Shown piece after piece: positions 52,855 through 64,000 of a stretch of 64,000 nt of DNA. Made by a program: the position numbers and the translations under genes. Origin of the DNA: Adiantum capillus-veneris (Eukaryota; Streptophyta; Polypodiopsida; Polypodiales; Pteridaceae); the NCBI GenBank assembly GCA_014529385.2, contig JABFUD020000237.1, positions 1-64,000 on the forward strand, given 5' to 3'. How positions within the stretch are numbered: the first letter of the stretch is position 1; each line of letters opens with the position of its first letter. Under the pieces are notes generated by a model. That model did not search any database. It was not told the DNA's origin and saw only the letters and a program-made list of their open reading frames with translations.

Positions 52855-53977
52855 TGTAAGGTGCAGCGGAAGTGAATATTGAACTTTGCTCAAGATGAGT
52901 GCTCTGAACTGTGCTCAAGGGTTCCTTTTACTTATGGAAGGGAGAGCCTTCCGTTCCTTTAGTGAGAGAGTGCAATGGACACAAACAAAGTGGTGAACAC
53001 TGTGAATGAAGGTGCTGAGACTGAGAGATAGAGAGAGAAGAGAATACGACACCAGAATGTTGTCAAACCCTCCTCCGAAGGCCCCACTCTCTATGGCGAG
53101 AGCGGTCTACTTATGATTGCACAAATCTCTACAATGCTTGGACTTGCCGACGATGTCGACGGTGATAAGGAGGACGACAAGACGGGCTGAATCTGAAAAT
53201 CGCTAATGGCTGAAATCTCCAAATCTTTATCTGCTGAATTTTGACTCTATGTCGGTGACGATGATGCGACGACGACGCGCTGAAAACGCAGATGCTGAAA
53301 TCTGCGTTTTCCGGGCTGAAACTGCAAACTACGCTTGATCTGACCGTGGGGCGAGGATCTGCTGCGGGAAGGTGAGATCTGCGAGGTTCGGGGGTTCTAT
53401 TGTGATGTGTCTATGTTGAAAACTGAAAACGTTGGTGCTAACTGAGGTTCTGTTGCGATGAATCTGCAAAACGCTGAGTTGCTCTGTTGATCCAAAAACA
53501 CTAGGCTGAATTTTGTCTTGCTATGGAGATCTGATAACGCTAGGGCCGATTTGTGATCTGTGGTGAAAACGCTTAGTCCTGCTGTCACTAGGTGGATCTG
53601 CAATGCAAAAACGCTGGAGGCTCTGCAAGGCTGAAAACGCTGGTTGTTCTTGTGGTTGAAAAACGCTAGGAGTTCCGCTTGGGGGGGGGGGGGGGGGGAA
53701 GGTGCCTGATGAACACAAGGTTCCTGCTGCCTCTTCTGCCAGAAAGTGCTAGTGCTAGGGTTTCTTATATACTTTCTTACCCATATTGCCCTACCCAGTT
53801 TCCCAACAAGTCACTTAAAAATAATAAGTGAAAAATGGTTAAAATAGGGAAAATAGGTCTATGCAATGTAAAAATGCTCCTGATGGGTTCTAATGGTAAT
53901 TTGATGATCATGTTGTGTGCAACCAGAGGATATGCATCTACTCTAAGTGCCTAGACACGAAGGGTCTGCGAACAGAC

Positions 53978-54695
53978 TCACAAAAGTGCCAGAACACTTT
54001 CTAATCTAACTGAACTGAACCCATGCCACGAAGTAGCTTTTCCCCGTACACATAGGGTTGTGTGTGCACGCACGTGACATCCCCTCCTTTTCAAAGTGAG
54101 GTACTGGTACCGAACTGTATGGCGTCGAGGGAGATCGCCAACAGTGTTTAGAATCCTGGAAAGGACTCTTCGTCGGCCCACTCTGATGCGTGGGTCATGC
54201 GAAACTTGAACTTCATAAAGGTCTGCAACGCTTGCTTCTCTGGGCTGCGCCGAAAGCGACACAAAGTCTTTTGTGGCTCCTTTGATGCTTCAACTCCGTC
54301 GATAGTCATGCGTCATCCTTCTTCAAGAATCTCCGAGGCTGAAAATTCGTGAAACCACTTCCAACACAAAAACATGAACATACCCATTCCATGTAAAGTG
54401 ACTGGAAAATTCTATTCTTCTTTAAAGACTGTGTATGCAATGTAGATGAACATATAGACGGAGTGCCAAACCATTCATCAAACACACGCAAACTATGGAA
54501 TCGAATCTTGACTTTCTGATCTAAATCAATCAACTGTGGAAAATCGCAATGGAAAGGCCTATGCTTGAGGCTCAATCCTTCTTGTGCTCTTTTTGATACT
54601 GTGTCATGCCAAGGAAGAGACATGGAATGTGAATTCCTTGGGTGCAAACATTTCATCTTTTCATGAATAATCTGCATACCTTTGTGCTCATTCAT
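53978..54695 (-). CDS. A-family C-terminal coding region (A2 copy)
   Basis: Frames 54695-54306 (NSHSMSLPWHDT, DFPQLIDLDQK) and 54262-53978 (LYEVQVSHDPRIRVGRRRV, HTVRYQYLTLKRR) match the A1 peptides at 20222-19498. They lie between the His/Asp-rich ORF and the PPT. Confidence 0.5.
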
Positions 54696-54698
54696 GAG

Positions 54699-55751
54699 TC
54701 AATCGTGCTCATCGAACAATATGTCATGCCTATGAAAAGGGATCACATAAGGACGGTGACTAAAATACAGGAAAGCATCACGAATGAAACACTTGAACAA
54801 TGCGTACTGACTAATCATTCGTACACATAATACTTCCTGTGGAGGCTCTTTGGACCTCGACTTGAGAGCCAAGATCGGTTCTTTGTGATCGATGGAATCT
54901 GCCTGTGGGGGTGCTATGGACCTTGACTCGAAAGTCAAGATCGGTTCGTCATGATTGATCGAATCTGCAACGAGGTTAGCTTCGCTAGAGAAAGTATCAA
55001 CTAACACATCATCCTTGTGAACAACCACATCATCTTCATGCAAATCATCATGCTTGTCATTATCATGCAATTCATCATGCTTGTCATTATCATTCAAATT
55101 ATCATGCTTATCATTGTCATTCGAATCATCATGCTCATCATAATCATGCAAATCATGCGTGTCATGCTTGGGAGAAGCAGAGACGGAGAGAGTCTTCTTT
55201 TCCCGAATCTCTTGCATCTGTGCCTGCACTTGAGAAAAGAGTTGCAACATCTCTTTCATGTGTCGGTCGTTCATTGCTTGTCTTGCTTCGTTCTCGCGAT
55301 CAAATGCTACTTCTCTTTCTTCGCGCTCACTATCCAATTCGGCTTGTCTTACTTCAACTTCCAAGCGTGCTTGCTCGCGCTCACGCACTATGGCTGCCAT
55401 TCTTTCTTCGTACTTACGATTAATTTATGATTTTCTTTCTGCTCTTCTTGCTTCACGTTCTAACTTCCTTGCTTCACGTTCTAACTTGCTGTCCATAAAC
55501 ATCTGCTTCAACTCCTCCATAGGAGTTAGTGCAATCCTTGGCGTAGATGGGGAAGGGGGAGGGTCAGAAAAACCTCCTGGTGGGGAAAATTCTTCTTCGC
55601 CAACTCCATGCTCATCACCTTCATGCAAAGTATCCATTCCGCTTCGGGTGATGACCATCCACTGAAGTCTTGGGTTCTTAAGTTCACAAGGAACTTGGGG
55701 TCTTGGGGGTCTTGGTTCTTGAGGTTCTTGCGGTTCTTCTTTCGCTTGCAA
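54699..55751 (-). CDS. A-family His/Asp-rich coiled-coil protein (A2 copy)
   Basis: One frame of about 350 codons with a single in-frame stop near 55425 (after RRAERKS). N-terminus Pro/Glu-rich, then GGFSDPPPSPSTPRIALTP, a charged coil (LEREARKLEREARRAER; QARLEVEVRQAELDSE), MLQLFSQVQAQMQEIREK, His/Asp-rich units (DKHDELHDND, KHDDLHEDD) and a C-terminal EVLCVRMISQYALFKCFIRD. Co-linear with A1 but with a different number of H/D units. Cellular role unknown; a structural Gag-like role for a non-autonomous element is inference. Confidence 0.62.
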
Positions 55752-56274
55752 TCTGTGTTAGAGAAGGATCTTCTCTTCATTTGAGTTCTGCTCTTTTCCG
55801 TGGGCACACCCCTTGGCGGCCTTGCGCTCACACCAAGGTTGCTTTTTCCCACCTCATGTGAATTGGCCGGCCGCTAAGTGCACGGTCCGCTCTCAATGAG
55901 TGAAAAGAGAAACAAGGGGAGGCTGGACAAGCCCTTCTTTCTTGGGTTTCTTGTCACTCTTCAAAAACACAATTAGGAATCGACACGCCAAGAGGACTTG
56001 GTTACGCGTGACCGCAACAAGCAAAAAAAAAAAAAGTGGTTCTTGTGGTTCTTTCCTTGAGTGATACAGAACATTGCCAAAGCTCTGATACCAATGTAAG
56101 GTGCAGCGGAAGTGAATGTTGAACTTTGCTCAAGATGAGTGCTCTGAACTGTGCTCAAGGGTTCCTTTTACTTATGGAAGGGAGAGCCTTCCGTTCCTTT
56201 AGTGAGAGAGTGCAATGGACACAAACAAAGTGGTGAACACTGTGAATGAAGGTGCTGAGACTGAGAGATAGAAA

Positions 56275-56908
56275 TGAAATGATATATTAACGTCTTCAAA
56301 AGGCCAAAATGACCTATGAGACCAATCAGTTACAAAATAGTGAATCTAATACCATGTCTGGGTACAAAAGAACTAGAAAAGAACTAGAAGTGGAACAAAA
56401 TACTACTACTACTACTACAATCTAAAACTACGTGGGTGTAGCAGCTGATACAATGGTACCCGGTAAACTGGATGTAACAGTGTGTGAAACAAAGATGGAA
56501 GAAATGGTGAGGATCCATCCTCATCTGCACTCTGGATGTCGAGAGAGTATGGCTCGAATCTTCTGTTGTAGTCTCCGTCGATGCTGTGTAGCTCCTCTCC
56601 TCAGTCGCGGTCGTTTGTATCTCTGTAGCTCCAATGCTCGGTCGATGAGAGTGCCAGTAGTGGTCGAATGAGTGTGGGACGAGCTCTGCAGTGGTGGCTG
56701 CTCCTCTGGCTGTCCCATATCTAGTGAAAAGAAATCTGTAATGTGTCTCTGGGACTGCCTCTCTCTAGCTCTCCCCAGTAAAGTGTCTCTATACCTGTGT
56801 AACTCAAGTAGATATAGTCCAAGACATCTCTGATCCTCATAACTCATGACCCTAGATAGAGGACCAAAACCCTCTCTGAATAAGCAGTGGAAACCCTCTC
56901 TGAATAAG
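56275..56908 (-). pseudogene. 5'-truncated LINE in the A2 5' LTR
   Basis: Interrupts GAGATAGA|GAGAGAAG of the LTR, as shown by the uninterrupted 3' LTR copy at 53030. Encodes on the minus strand DQRCLGLYLLELHRYRDTLL, QRHITDFFSLD (PIP-box-like), TGTLIDRALELQRYKRPRLR and an Arg-rich end, then a 3' UTR (CCTATGAGAC) ending at CATTTCATT. A 24-bp tandem repeat (CCTCTCTGAATAAGCAG) marks the truncated edge. Confidence 0.8.
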
Positions 56909-57919
56909 CAGAGAAGAGAATACGACACCAGAATGTTGTCAAACCCTCCTCTATGGAGAGCGGGCTACTTATGATTGCACAAATCTCTACAATGCTTGGA
57001 CTTGCCGACCATGTCGACGACGATGAGGACGACGATGAGACGTGCTGAATCTGAAAATCGCTAATGGCTGAAATCTGCAAATCTTTATCTGCTGAAATTT
57101 GACTCTATGTCGGTGACGATGTCGATGGCGACGATGCGACGACGACGCGTTGAACTGCAATCTGCGTTTTCTCGGGTTGAAACTGCAAACACTGCTGGAT
57201 CTGAACGTGTGGCGAGGATCTGCTGCGGGAAGGTGAGATCTGAGAGGTTCAGGGGTTCTATTGCGATGTGTCTATGCTGAAAACTGAAAACGCTGGAGCT
57301 AGCTGAGGTTCTGTCCCGATGAATGTGCAAAATGCTAGGCTGAATTCTGTCTTGTTGTGAGAATCCTCTAACGCTAGGGCTGATTTGTGATTTGCGGTGG
57401 AAAGGCTAAGTCCTGCTTTGTCCTGCTGTCGCTAGGTGGATCTGCAATGCAAAAACGTTGGAGGCTTTGCAAGGCTGAAAACGCTGGTTGTTCTTGTGGC
57501 TGAAAACGCTAGGAATTCCTCCTGGGGGGGTCTTGCTGAGAAGGTGCTTGATGAACACAAGGTTCTTGCTGCCTCTTCTGCCAGAAAGTGCTAGCGCTAG
57601 GGTTTCTTATATACTTCCTTACTCATTTTGCCCTACCCAGTTTTCCAACAAAAGTCACTTAAAAATAATAAGTGAAAAATGGCTAAAATAGGGAAAATAG
57701 GTCTATGCAGTGTAAGAATGCTCCTGATGGGTTCTAATCGTAATCTGATGATCATGCTGTGTGCAACCAGAGGATATGCATCTACTCTAAGTGCTTGGAC
57801 ATGCACGGTTTGCGAACAGACTCACAAAAGTGTCAGAACACTTTCTAATCTAACTAAACTGAACCCATGCCATGAAGTAGCTTGTCCACGTACACATAAG
57901 ATTAGATGTGCACGTGACA

Positions 57920-58381
57920 TGAAGTCACCCCCAATGCACCATTGCTCTGCCTGCGGCAGAGACTCTACAATGTGAGACCAAAACTTTGCTCGTGCACTCG
58001 CCACATTGGGTGCATAGATGTTCAGAAAGCCCAAGAGGCAACCTTGAACCTGCCAGTAATCAGTAATCCACCAAGCCCTTCCAGGCACAATAATCCCTCT
58101 GTCCACAACGGCCTACTACCAAGAGTCCGCAATAGTCATACATACCCCTCCCTTGATTCCACCAGGTCCAAATGCAGTTGACCAGAATGTCTCATACCGT
58201 CCACGCAACAGCTGACCACATCGTCTAATGCGGCTCTCACACAGATGATGGTCCTGTAGCATAAGAATGTCAATCTTTGCTCCCACAAGGCATCGCTGAA
58301 GCTCCTGATTGTAAAAGCGCATTTGATTTCGGAAAGAATTCCATTGGCACTTCTAAATGTTGCATATCCTCCTTTTGCCAC
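57920..58381 (-). pseudogene. LINE endonuclease N-terminal part
   Basis: Minus strand: KIDILMLQDHHLCESRIRR (the LQEH-type motif with a conserved acidic neighbourhood), GGIKGGVCMTIADSW, GCLLGFLNIYAPN and WCIGGDF. This is the APE-type endonuclease of LINE ORF2, continuing at 52854 once A2 is removed. One stop pair (near 58117) and frameshifts. Confidence 0.8.
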
Positions 58382-58626
58382 CCTAAGGTCCTGAGATGCA
58401 CCTCATACTAATGGCATTGACAGTTTTGAGGGGTGTAGCGCGGATAGTGTGTCGTGCTCTCTACAGTGGGTGCTCCTCAGTGGAATGTGCGTGACATCTC
58501 ACTCAAAACAGAATGGAAACATAGGAAACAATCGATAACAGCACATCAACACAGAGACACAATAGCAGACCAAAACATATGGACTCAACTATCTCAAGGA
58601 ACCGATACTAACTCTAGCCTGGCAGT
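58382..58626. other. LINE 5' flank
   Basis: No clear coding sequence beyond the endonuclease start; possible remnant of the ORF1-ORF2 spacer. Confidence 0.35.
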
Positions 58627-58741
58627 GTCACGAAGACGTGGCAGCTGTTAACTATGTCACGAGGACGTGGCAAGTGCTAACCTTAGTTGTTGGTTTCTTT
58701 CCCTCTTTTTGAGACCCTCTTTTTGAAGTTGCAAACGGTCG
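58627..58741 (+). mobile_element. LTR fragment of gypsy family E, left of copia C
   Basis: TGTCACGAAGACGTGGCAGC is followed by a tandem near-copy TGTCACGAGGACGTGGCAAG (58652). The family is shared with 33590-33767 in reverse. It resumes at 63970 with GGTCGGACATTGTATGGCC and runs off the window. Confidence 0.7.
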
Positions 58742-59018
58742 TGTTGAGCGCGCGGCGGTGTGTGCAAGTGAAAGAGCACGCGAGGAAGTGCAGTGTGTGT
58801 GCAGAGGGGGTGGCGAAAGCCAGCAGGAGAGGAAGCGCTAGCAGAACGATGAGGGAGAGAGAGAGGGCTCACGTTTTTTGGGAAAACTCAATAAGTGAGT
58901 TTTGGGTTTTCCCACTTTTATTATAAGTGACCTTTAAAAAATGTGTCCAGGTTCATATTGAACCTGGACAAAGTATAAAAATGTACAAAAAGGGGTTATT
59001 TAGGCCTTTAAACCAACA
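58742..59018 (-). repeat. Copia C 3' LTR
   Basis: Contains an inverted repeat GTCCAGGTTC...GAACCTGGAC (near 58945-58973) shared by both LTRs, in the part of the LTR where R or a terminator hairpin could lie. Confidence 0.9.
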
Positions 59019-59184
59019 ACCTCCCACTTAAAGGCATAAATGACGCCTTTAAGTTAACCAACTCCCACCAACTGTATGCAATGCTCATGTTGAGCCTTAG
59101 CAAAACTCTTGGTGAGAACATCTGCAGGGTTATCCTGTGTGTGAATCTTAGTCAAGGTGACTAGACCATCCTCCAATACCTGTC

Positions 59185-59445
59185 CTATGAAGTGGTATCG
59201 CACATCAATGTGCTTTGTCCGTGCTGAAACATGGCATTCTTGGCCAAATAGACAGCACTTTGGCTATCACATCCCAAGACAGGAGTACTAGCAGACATAC
59301 CAAGCTCTTTGACAAGTCTGCCCAACCATATGGCCTCTTTAGAAGCCTCAGTGGCTGAAATATATTCAGCCTCAGTAGTACTCAATGCCACAATTTTCTG
59401 CAGTCGTGAACACCAAGAGACAGCACCACCAGCAATAGCAAACAC
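59185..59445 (-). pseudogene. Copia C RNase H
   Basis: VSWCSRLQKIVALSTTEAEY, SATEASKEAIWL and LGCDSQSAVYLAKNAMF give the RNase H Asp/Glu positions. The frame is offset from RT by a frameshift near 59440, and the C-terminal end is lost after 59185. Confidence 0.9.
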
Positions 59446-60714
59446 ATACCACTAGTGGACTTCCTGGTATCCAAGTCACCTGCCATATCTGCATCACAAT
59501 AGCCCTGCAACTTCAGGTCACTTTTGCCATAGCATATACACCTAGATTGTGTACCTGACAAGTATCTCAGAATGCATTTCACAGCTTCCCAATGTGCTTT
59601 GTCGGGATTGGACATGTATCTACTAACAACTCCCACCGCAAGGGCAATGTTAGGACGAGTGGCAACCATACCATACATAACAGAACCACAAGCTGATGCA
59701 TAAGGGATTCCCTTCATAGCATTCACTGCCACGTCATCCTTTGGGCAATCGGCTTTGCTAAGTTTTGTGTGTGGAGGTAAAGGTACTCCAAGTGACTTAG
59801 CTTCAGCCATGTTAAACCTGTCAAGTACTTTAGCAATGTACTTTTCTTGAGATAAGAAGAGCAATTTCAGCTTTCTATCTCTCTTGATTCTCATGCCCAA
59901 GATGTGCTCAGCATCACCTAAATCCTTCATTGCAAAAGCTGAATTCAGCTGACGTTTAAGAGCATCAATGGTAGACTTATGCTTCCCAGCAATCAACATA
60001 TCATCTACATATAGCACAAGGATTATAAGACTTCCATCATTGTCCTTCTTTGTATACAAACAATGGTTTGAATGGCTGCGTTTAAAGCCTTGAGACAACA
60101 TAAAAGTATCAAACTTTTTGTACCACTGACGTGATGACTGCCTCAAACCATACAGTTCCCTTCTTAGTTTGCATACAAGTTCCTTTCTATCAGGACTACA
60201 AACCCTCAGGTTGCTTCATGTAGATATCTTCATCAATGTCACCATGAAGAAAAGCTGTTTTTACATCCATTTGATTCAATTCTAAGTCAAGCACTGCAGC
60301 AAGAGCAAAAAGGACACACAATGTCGTAAGCTTTACAACAGGAGAAAAGATCTCTTGAAAGTCAATCCCCTCTTTCTGTGCATACCACTTGGGCTTTCCA
60401 TCAACACATTTGACCTTGTAAACCCATTTGTTAGGAACAGCCTTTCTTCCTTTAGGCAATGGCACAAGATCCCAAGTATTGTTTGCATGCAAAGATTTGA
60501 TTTCCTCTTGCATCGCAAGCTCCCACTTACTGCTTAATTCACATGATTTTGCCTCTTTATATGTAAGAGGATCACCCTCATCTGTCAACATAACATGATG
60601 CAAAGAGGGGTCAAAGCGCTGTATCAACCTTCTGACACGAGTAGATCTGCGTACCCAATGATCTACATTCTCAGGCACAGGTTCTACATCAGGAAGCAAC
60701 TCATTTTCAGCCAT
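59382..60714 (-). pseudogene. Copia C reverse transcriptase
   Basis: Two frames: 60714-60196 (WELAMQEEIKSLHANNTWDL, VPNKWVYKVK, NQMDVKTAFLHGDIDEDIYM) and 60146-59382 (catalytic LYVDDMLIAG, AMKDLGDAEHILGMRI, ATRPNIALAVGVVSRYM, GYCDADMAGDLDTRKSTSG). Between KPKW and YAQKEGIDF about nine codons of the usual ARLVAKG segment are deleted. A stop near 60196 splits the frames. Confidence 0.92.
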
Positions 60715-60819
60715 GACAGGTGGCTGTCCATCCTCATTTGGAGCATCTAAATTATGTCCTACCTCCTCTGGCTCAAGGTTAACCGGCTCATTATCAATTT
60801 CAGCTTGCGGTAATGCATC

Positions 60820-62309
60820 CTAAGGCTCTTTTTCAACATCAATAGGTGGCAAGAGAGGCTGAAATTTGACCGATTTCTTGTCAATTTCATAAGATGTAGC
60901 ATTTTGCAACAATTTAGCCTCATTGAACACTACATCTCGGCTCCGTACAACCCTCTTAAACTGAGGCAGCCATATCCTGTAGCCCATTTCACCCTCTTCC
61001 CCATAACCTAGGAAGATTCCTTGGATGGACTTGGCATCTAGCTTTGTCCTCAAGTCATTACGAACATGGACAAAAGCCTCGCAGCCAAACACTCTCAAAT
61101 GATCATAAGAGGCAGGTTTGCCAGACCAAACCTCCTCTGGAATGTCATTTTTCAGCGTACTGTTAGGAGAGCGATTGCATACATGAACTGCAGTTTTCAA
61201 AGCCTCTCCCAAAAACCCATGAGGAGATTAGCCGTGGACAACATGCAACGCACTCTCTCACATAAAGTACGGTTATACCTCTCAGCCACACCATTAGAAG
61301 ATGGATTATAAGGGGCTGTCAACTCACTTTTAATCCCATATTCTTCGCAATAACGCTGAAATTCAGCAGACGTGTACTCCCCCCCATTGTCAGATCTCAG
61401 ACATTTAAGCTTACTACCCTTTTGCGTGCTCACAAAAGCATGAAACCTCTTAAATGCATTAAATGTCTCACTCTTATTCTTTAACAAATATGCACAGCCT
61501 TTCCTAGTGCAATTATCAATGAAAGTAACAAAGTATGATGCACCACCAAAAGAATTAACAGGCATTGAACATACATCGGAGTGAATTAAATCAAGAGCAT
61601 TAGCTTTGCGCGAGACACCAGAATAATAAGAAGACTTCTTTTGTTTACCATACAAACATTCATTACAAAAATCTAACTTGGTGCCCTTTACATCAACCCT
61701 CTTCATAGAGGAGAGCGCATGAAGTCCCTTCTGGCTCATATGGCCAAGTCTTTTGTGCCACAACTCCAAATGAGAAGCAACTTCGACCACTGCAAGAAAC
61801 TTGTCAGGCAAAGTTTTGCCATGTAAATAGTACAATGTACCACTCTTGCATCCCTTGACAATGAGCATTGATCCCTTAAGCAACTTCCATGAACCCCCAG
61901 CAAAAATGGTTGTGTAACCCTGTGCATCCATCTGGCCAACAGACAATAGACTCTTCTTGATGCCTGGTACATACCTTACATCTTTAAGCATAAACTCTTG
62001 GCCATTGTTTAATGCCAAGCGCACAGTGCCCATTGCTTCAATGTCACAAGCATGGTTATCCCAATGGTAAACCTTGCCATACTTGCCTGCATGATAAGAA
62101 GCAAAACACTCCACAGATGGAGTCACATGAAATGAGGCACCCGAGTCTACTATCCAAGACTGTGTAAGGCCATCATTTGCACTTCGCAATGCATCAATGA
62201 CATCTCTACGTGAGATAAGCATGTCTTTTGCATTTGCTACAACAAAATCTGAGGGGCATGAAGCTGCAAACAAGATCTCCTCACTGTCGGATAACTCTGT
62301 GATAACCAC
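60820..62309 (-). pseudogene. Copia C protease-integrase
   Basis: 62309-61197 contains protease SWIVDSGASFHVTP, then LWHKRLGHMSQKGLHAL and CNECLYGKQKK (integrase zinc finger), LIHSDVCS, FVTFIDNCTRKG (where the usual DD/SR is altered), LRSDNGGEYTS and NGVAERYNRTL. A frameshift near 61205 passes to 61212-60820 (RVFGCEAFVHV, GIFLGYGEEGEMGYRIW). The Asp-Asp-Glu triad is visible. Confidence 0.92.
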
Positions 62310-63175
62310 ACTAGAGGATACATTGACAGTCTGCGAATCCTTGGAGGAGGTAGCTGCTGATTTTTCCCCTTTTTTATCCTCTGTCTTCTTCTTCTCTTGT
62401 GATTCCTTCTTTCTTTCCTGCTCTTTCTTGAAATACCTGCAATCTGGCTTCTTATAGCCTTTTCTGCCACACTGGTAACATGTCTCATCCTTATCCCTAG
62501 ACTTGCTTTTTCTCCTGTTTTGAGTCTTGGTACCTGTATTTTGCTTATGACTTCTGCCTCTCGCATTGTAAGCAGAACTGCCACCTTCCCCACCACTAGA
62601 CTTGCGTCTAATTTCCTCATTAAGATGGAGCCTCGCACTCCATCATATGTGAGGTTGGGGCTTTTACTCAAAGAAACCACAAGCGTTTCCCAAGAGTCTA
62701 GCAAAGTCATCAACAAAAATATGGCTTTCAACTTGTCATCAAAAGGTTGAAGCTCAGTATCCTGTAGCTGACTCATAACACTGGTGAAAGCACTTAAGTG
62801 CTCAGAAGCCGACTTGGCTTCGTCAAGCATCATGTTCACCAGTTTGCGCATCAAATGCACCTGATTCACAGGGGTGGCATTCTCATAAGTGGCCTTCAAC
62901 TTATGCCAAATTGCATGTGCACTGTCCAAGCCCTTTATGTCCACCAGAATGTCATCGGTCAGAGCCATTTTGATATAGGCCTTTGCCCTCTTGTTGAGCT
63001 TGGCCCAATCCTCATCCGGCATATCCTTAGGCTTTACAACCAAAAGGGCGTCCTCAGAATCCTTGAGGAACAAAATCCCCTGCATCCTGTCCTTCCATAG
63101 GTCGAAACCTGTATCGTCAAATCGCTTGATTTCTATCAAGCTCTTGGCATCAGACGACGAGGAAGTAGAGGCCAT
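62237..63175 (-). pseudogene. Copia C Gag
   Basis: Begins MASTSSSSDAKSLIEIKRFD and carries the copia Gag core (FDLWKDRMQGIL; HAIWHKLKATYENATPVNQV; LMRKLVNMMLDEAKSASEHL). A frameshift near 62600 leaves the zinc knuckle in another frame, CYQCGRKGYKKPDC, with Tyr in place of the zinc-binding His. No stop-free path to protease remains. Confidence 0.9.
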
Positions 63176-63691
63176 TTACACGGATAAAAATGCAGCAGAA
63201 AGTGTCTTCACAAAATTTGAAAATTTCCAGTGATCACAATGTACCGCACGTTGCATACAATGTGCTGAAAATTTCAGCAATTAACAAGTATCCCCAATGC
63301 GTACCCACAAAAGGCTTACATAAACCTCAAGTAGTGTACATAAAAAACAGTCCAATTCTGAATTTTCTGCAAATTTACTGTTTTGGTGCATCAATTTGCA
63401 TCAAATGGACCTGTTTGGAGTGGGACAAGCAAGGGGCATTCACGGGAATCGATTTAGAACACCTGCGTTTTGCTGTTTCGACTTGTAATTTCTGTGGTTT
63501 TTACCTGTTTTTGACCTAATTTCAGCTTTTTTTAGGTTGTTTTGGAAATCCTAATCATCTAGGTGACACCGGAAGCAGGGGGGCTTCGCGATGAAAGCGG
63601 AAATTTGACGCGAGCGAGAGAGAAGCCTTTCGTCTGCTGTCCAGCCACCTGCGTAAAGCTTCTGAAACCCTAATCTGGCTCTGATACCAGT
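63176..63691 (-). other. Copia C leader and PBS
   Basis: About 500 bp of untranslated leader between the Gag start at 63175 and the PBS next to the 5' LTR. No ORF assigned. Confidence 0.7.
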
Positions 63692-63969
63692 TGTTGAGCG
63701 CGTGGCGGTGTTTGCAAGTGAAAGAGCACGCGAGGAAGTGCAGTGTGTGTGCAGAGAGGGGTGGCGAAAGCCAGCAAGAGAGGAAGCGCTAGCAGAACGA
63801 TGGGGGAGAGAGAGAGGGCTCACGTTTTGGAGAAAAACTCAATAAGTGAGTTTTTGGGTTTTCACTTTTATTATAAGTGACGTTTTAAAAAATGTGTCCA
63901 GGTTCAATATGAACCTGGACAAAGTATAAAAATGTACAAAAAGGGGTTATTTAGGCCTTTAACCCAACA
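63692..63969 (-). repeat. Copia C 5' LTR
   Basis: 278 bp, partner of 58742-59018, with about 15-18 differences by eye. Confidence 0.92.
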
Positions 63970-64000
63970 GGTCGGACATTGTATGGCCAATGTGAACGGT

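Larger units (their letters stand above)
52855..57919 (-). mobile_element. LTR retrotransposon A2, non-autonomous
   Basis: 3' LTR 52855-54079 (1225 bp), PPT (minus GAAAAGGAGGGGA) at 54080-54092, internal 54080-56094, PBS 56082-56094, 5' LTR 56095-57919 (1825 bp with a LINE insertion). Joining the outer flanks restores a LINE endonuclease reading GGDFNKMLEDPSDK. No clean 5-bp duplication was recognised. No pol domain is present. Confidence 0.87.
58742..63969 (-). mobile_element. Ty1/copia element C with two LTRs
   Basis: 5228 bp. LTRs 58742-59018 (277 bp) and 63692-63969 (278 bp), TGTTG...CAACA ends, about 94% alike by eye. Perfect GGTCG duplication at 58737-58741 and 63970-63974. PPT (minus AAGTGGGAGGT, plus 59019-59029) and PBS (minus TGGTATCAGAGC, plus 63678-63689) are in place. 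Gag, protease, integrase, RT and RNase H are in canonical copia order on the minus strand but broken by frameshifts. Confidence 0.95.

Overview
This is nuclear DNA from a large, repeat-rich plant genome. A fern, probably leptosporangiate, fits best. Three things point there. There are decayed PLS-type PPR repeats in the style of the big fern and lycophyte editing-factor families. One host gene looks like the ciliary transition-fibre gene FBF1, which is expected only in plants with flagellated sperm. Everything else is Ty3/gypsy, Ty1/copia and LINE sequence, microsatellites and long G runs. No tRNA gene, CRISPR array or bacterial-style operon was found. Organism and gene identity are inferred by eye; no search was run.

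Layout, left. 1-3.7 kb: decayed gypsy pol (+) with a retropepsin-like domain after the integrase, then a 227-bp piece of nuclear 25S rRNA and an unassigned ORF. 4.0-7.3 kb: copia pol (-) with a 3' LTR at 4008-4234 and a second LTR plus primer-binding site at 7069-7309 in the opposite orientation. 8.6-9.2 kb: 3' end of a Del/Tekay-like gypsy element. 11.1-13.0 kb: PPR pseudogene (-).

Layout, centre. 13.56-47.38 kb: a spliced host gene (+). Eleven exons with matching phases give about 640 codons, and the 3' end was not found. Its third intron (17037-36676, 19.6 kb) holds a three-level nest, all antisense to the gene: element A1 (17891-32175), inside it chromovirus B (20999-29201), and inside B's 3' LTR the solo LTR B2 (21639-23598). 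The same intron also holds a solo LTR A' (34373-36258, perfect TGGCT duplication) inside an older gypsy remnant (+). Later introns carry an ORF1-bearing LINE derivative, LINE 3' ends and a short LTR.

Layout, right. 50.2-58.4 kb: LINE ORF2 (-) split by element A2 (52855-57919), a second copy of the A family. 58742-63969: copia element C (-) with two LTRs and a perfect GGTCG duplication, inside a gypsy LTR fragment (E) that runs off the window. Family A appears non-autonomous: LTRs of about 1.2 kb before later insertions, about 2 kb internal, no pol, but a conserved His/Asp-rich coiled-coil ORF. Element B keeps one 1185-codon frame from which protease and the first half of reverse transcriptase, including YxDD, are missing. 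The LINE family has a PIP-box-like C-terminal extension and four 3' ends that abut GA-rich DNA.
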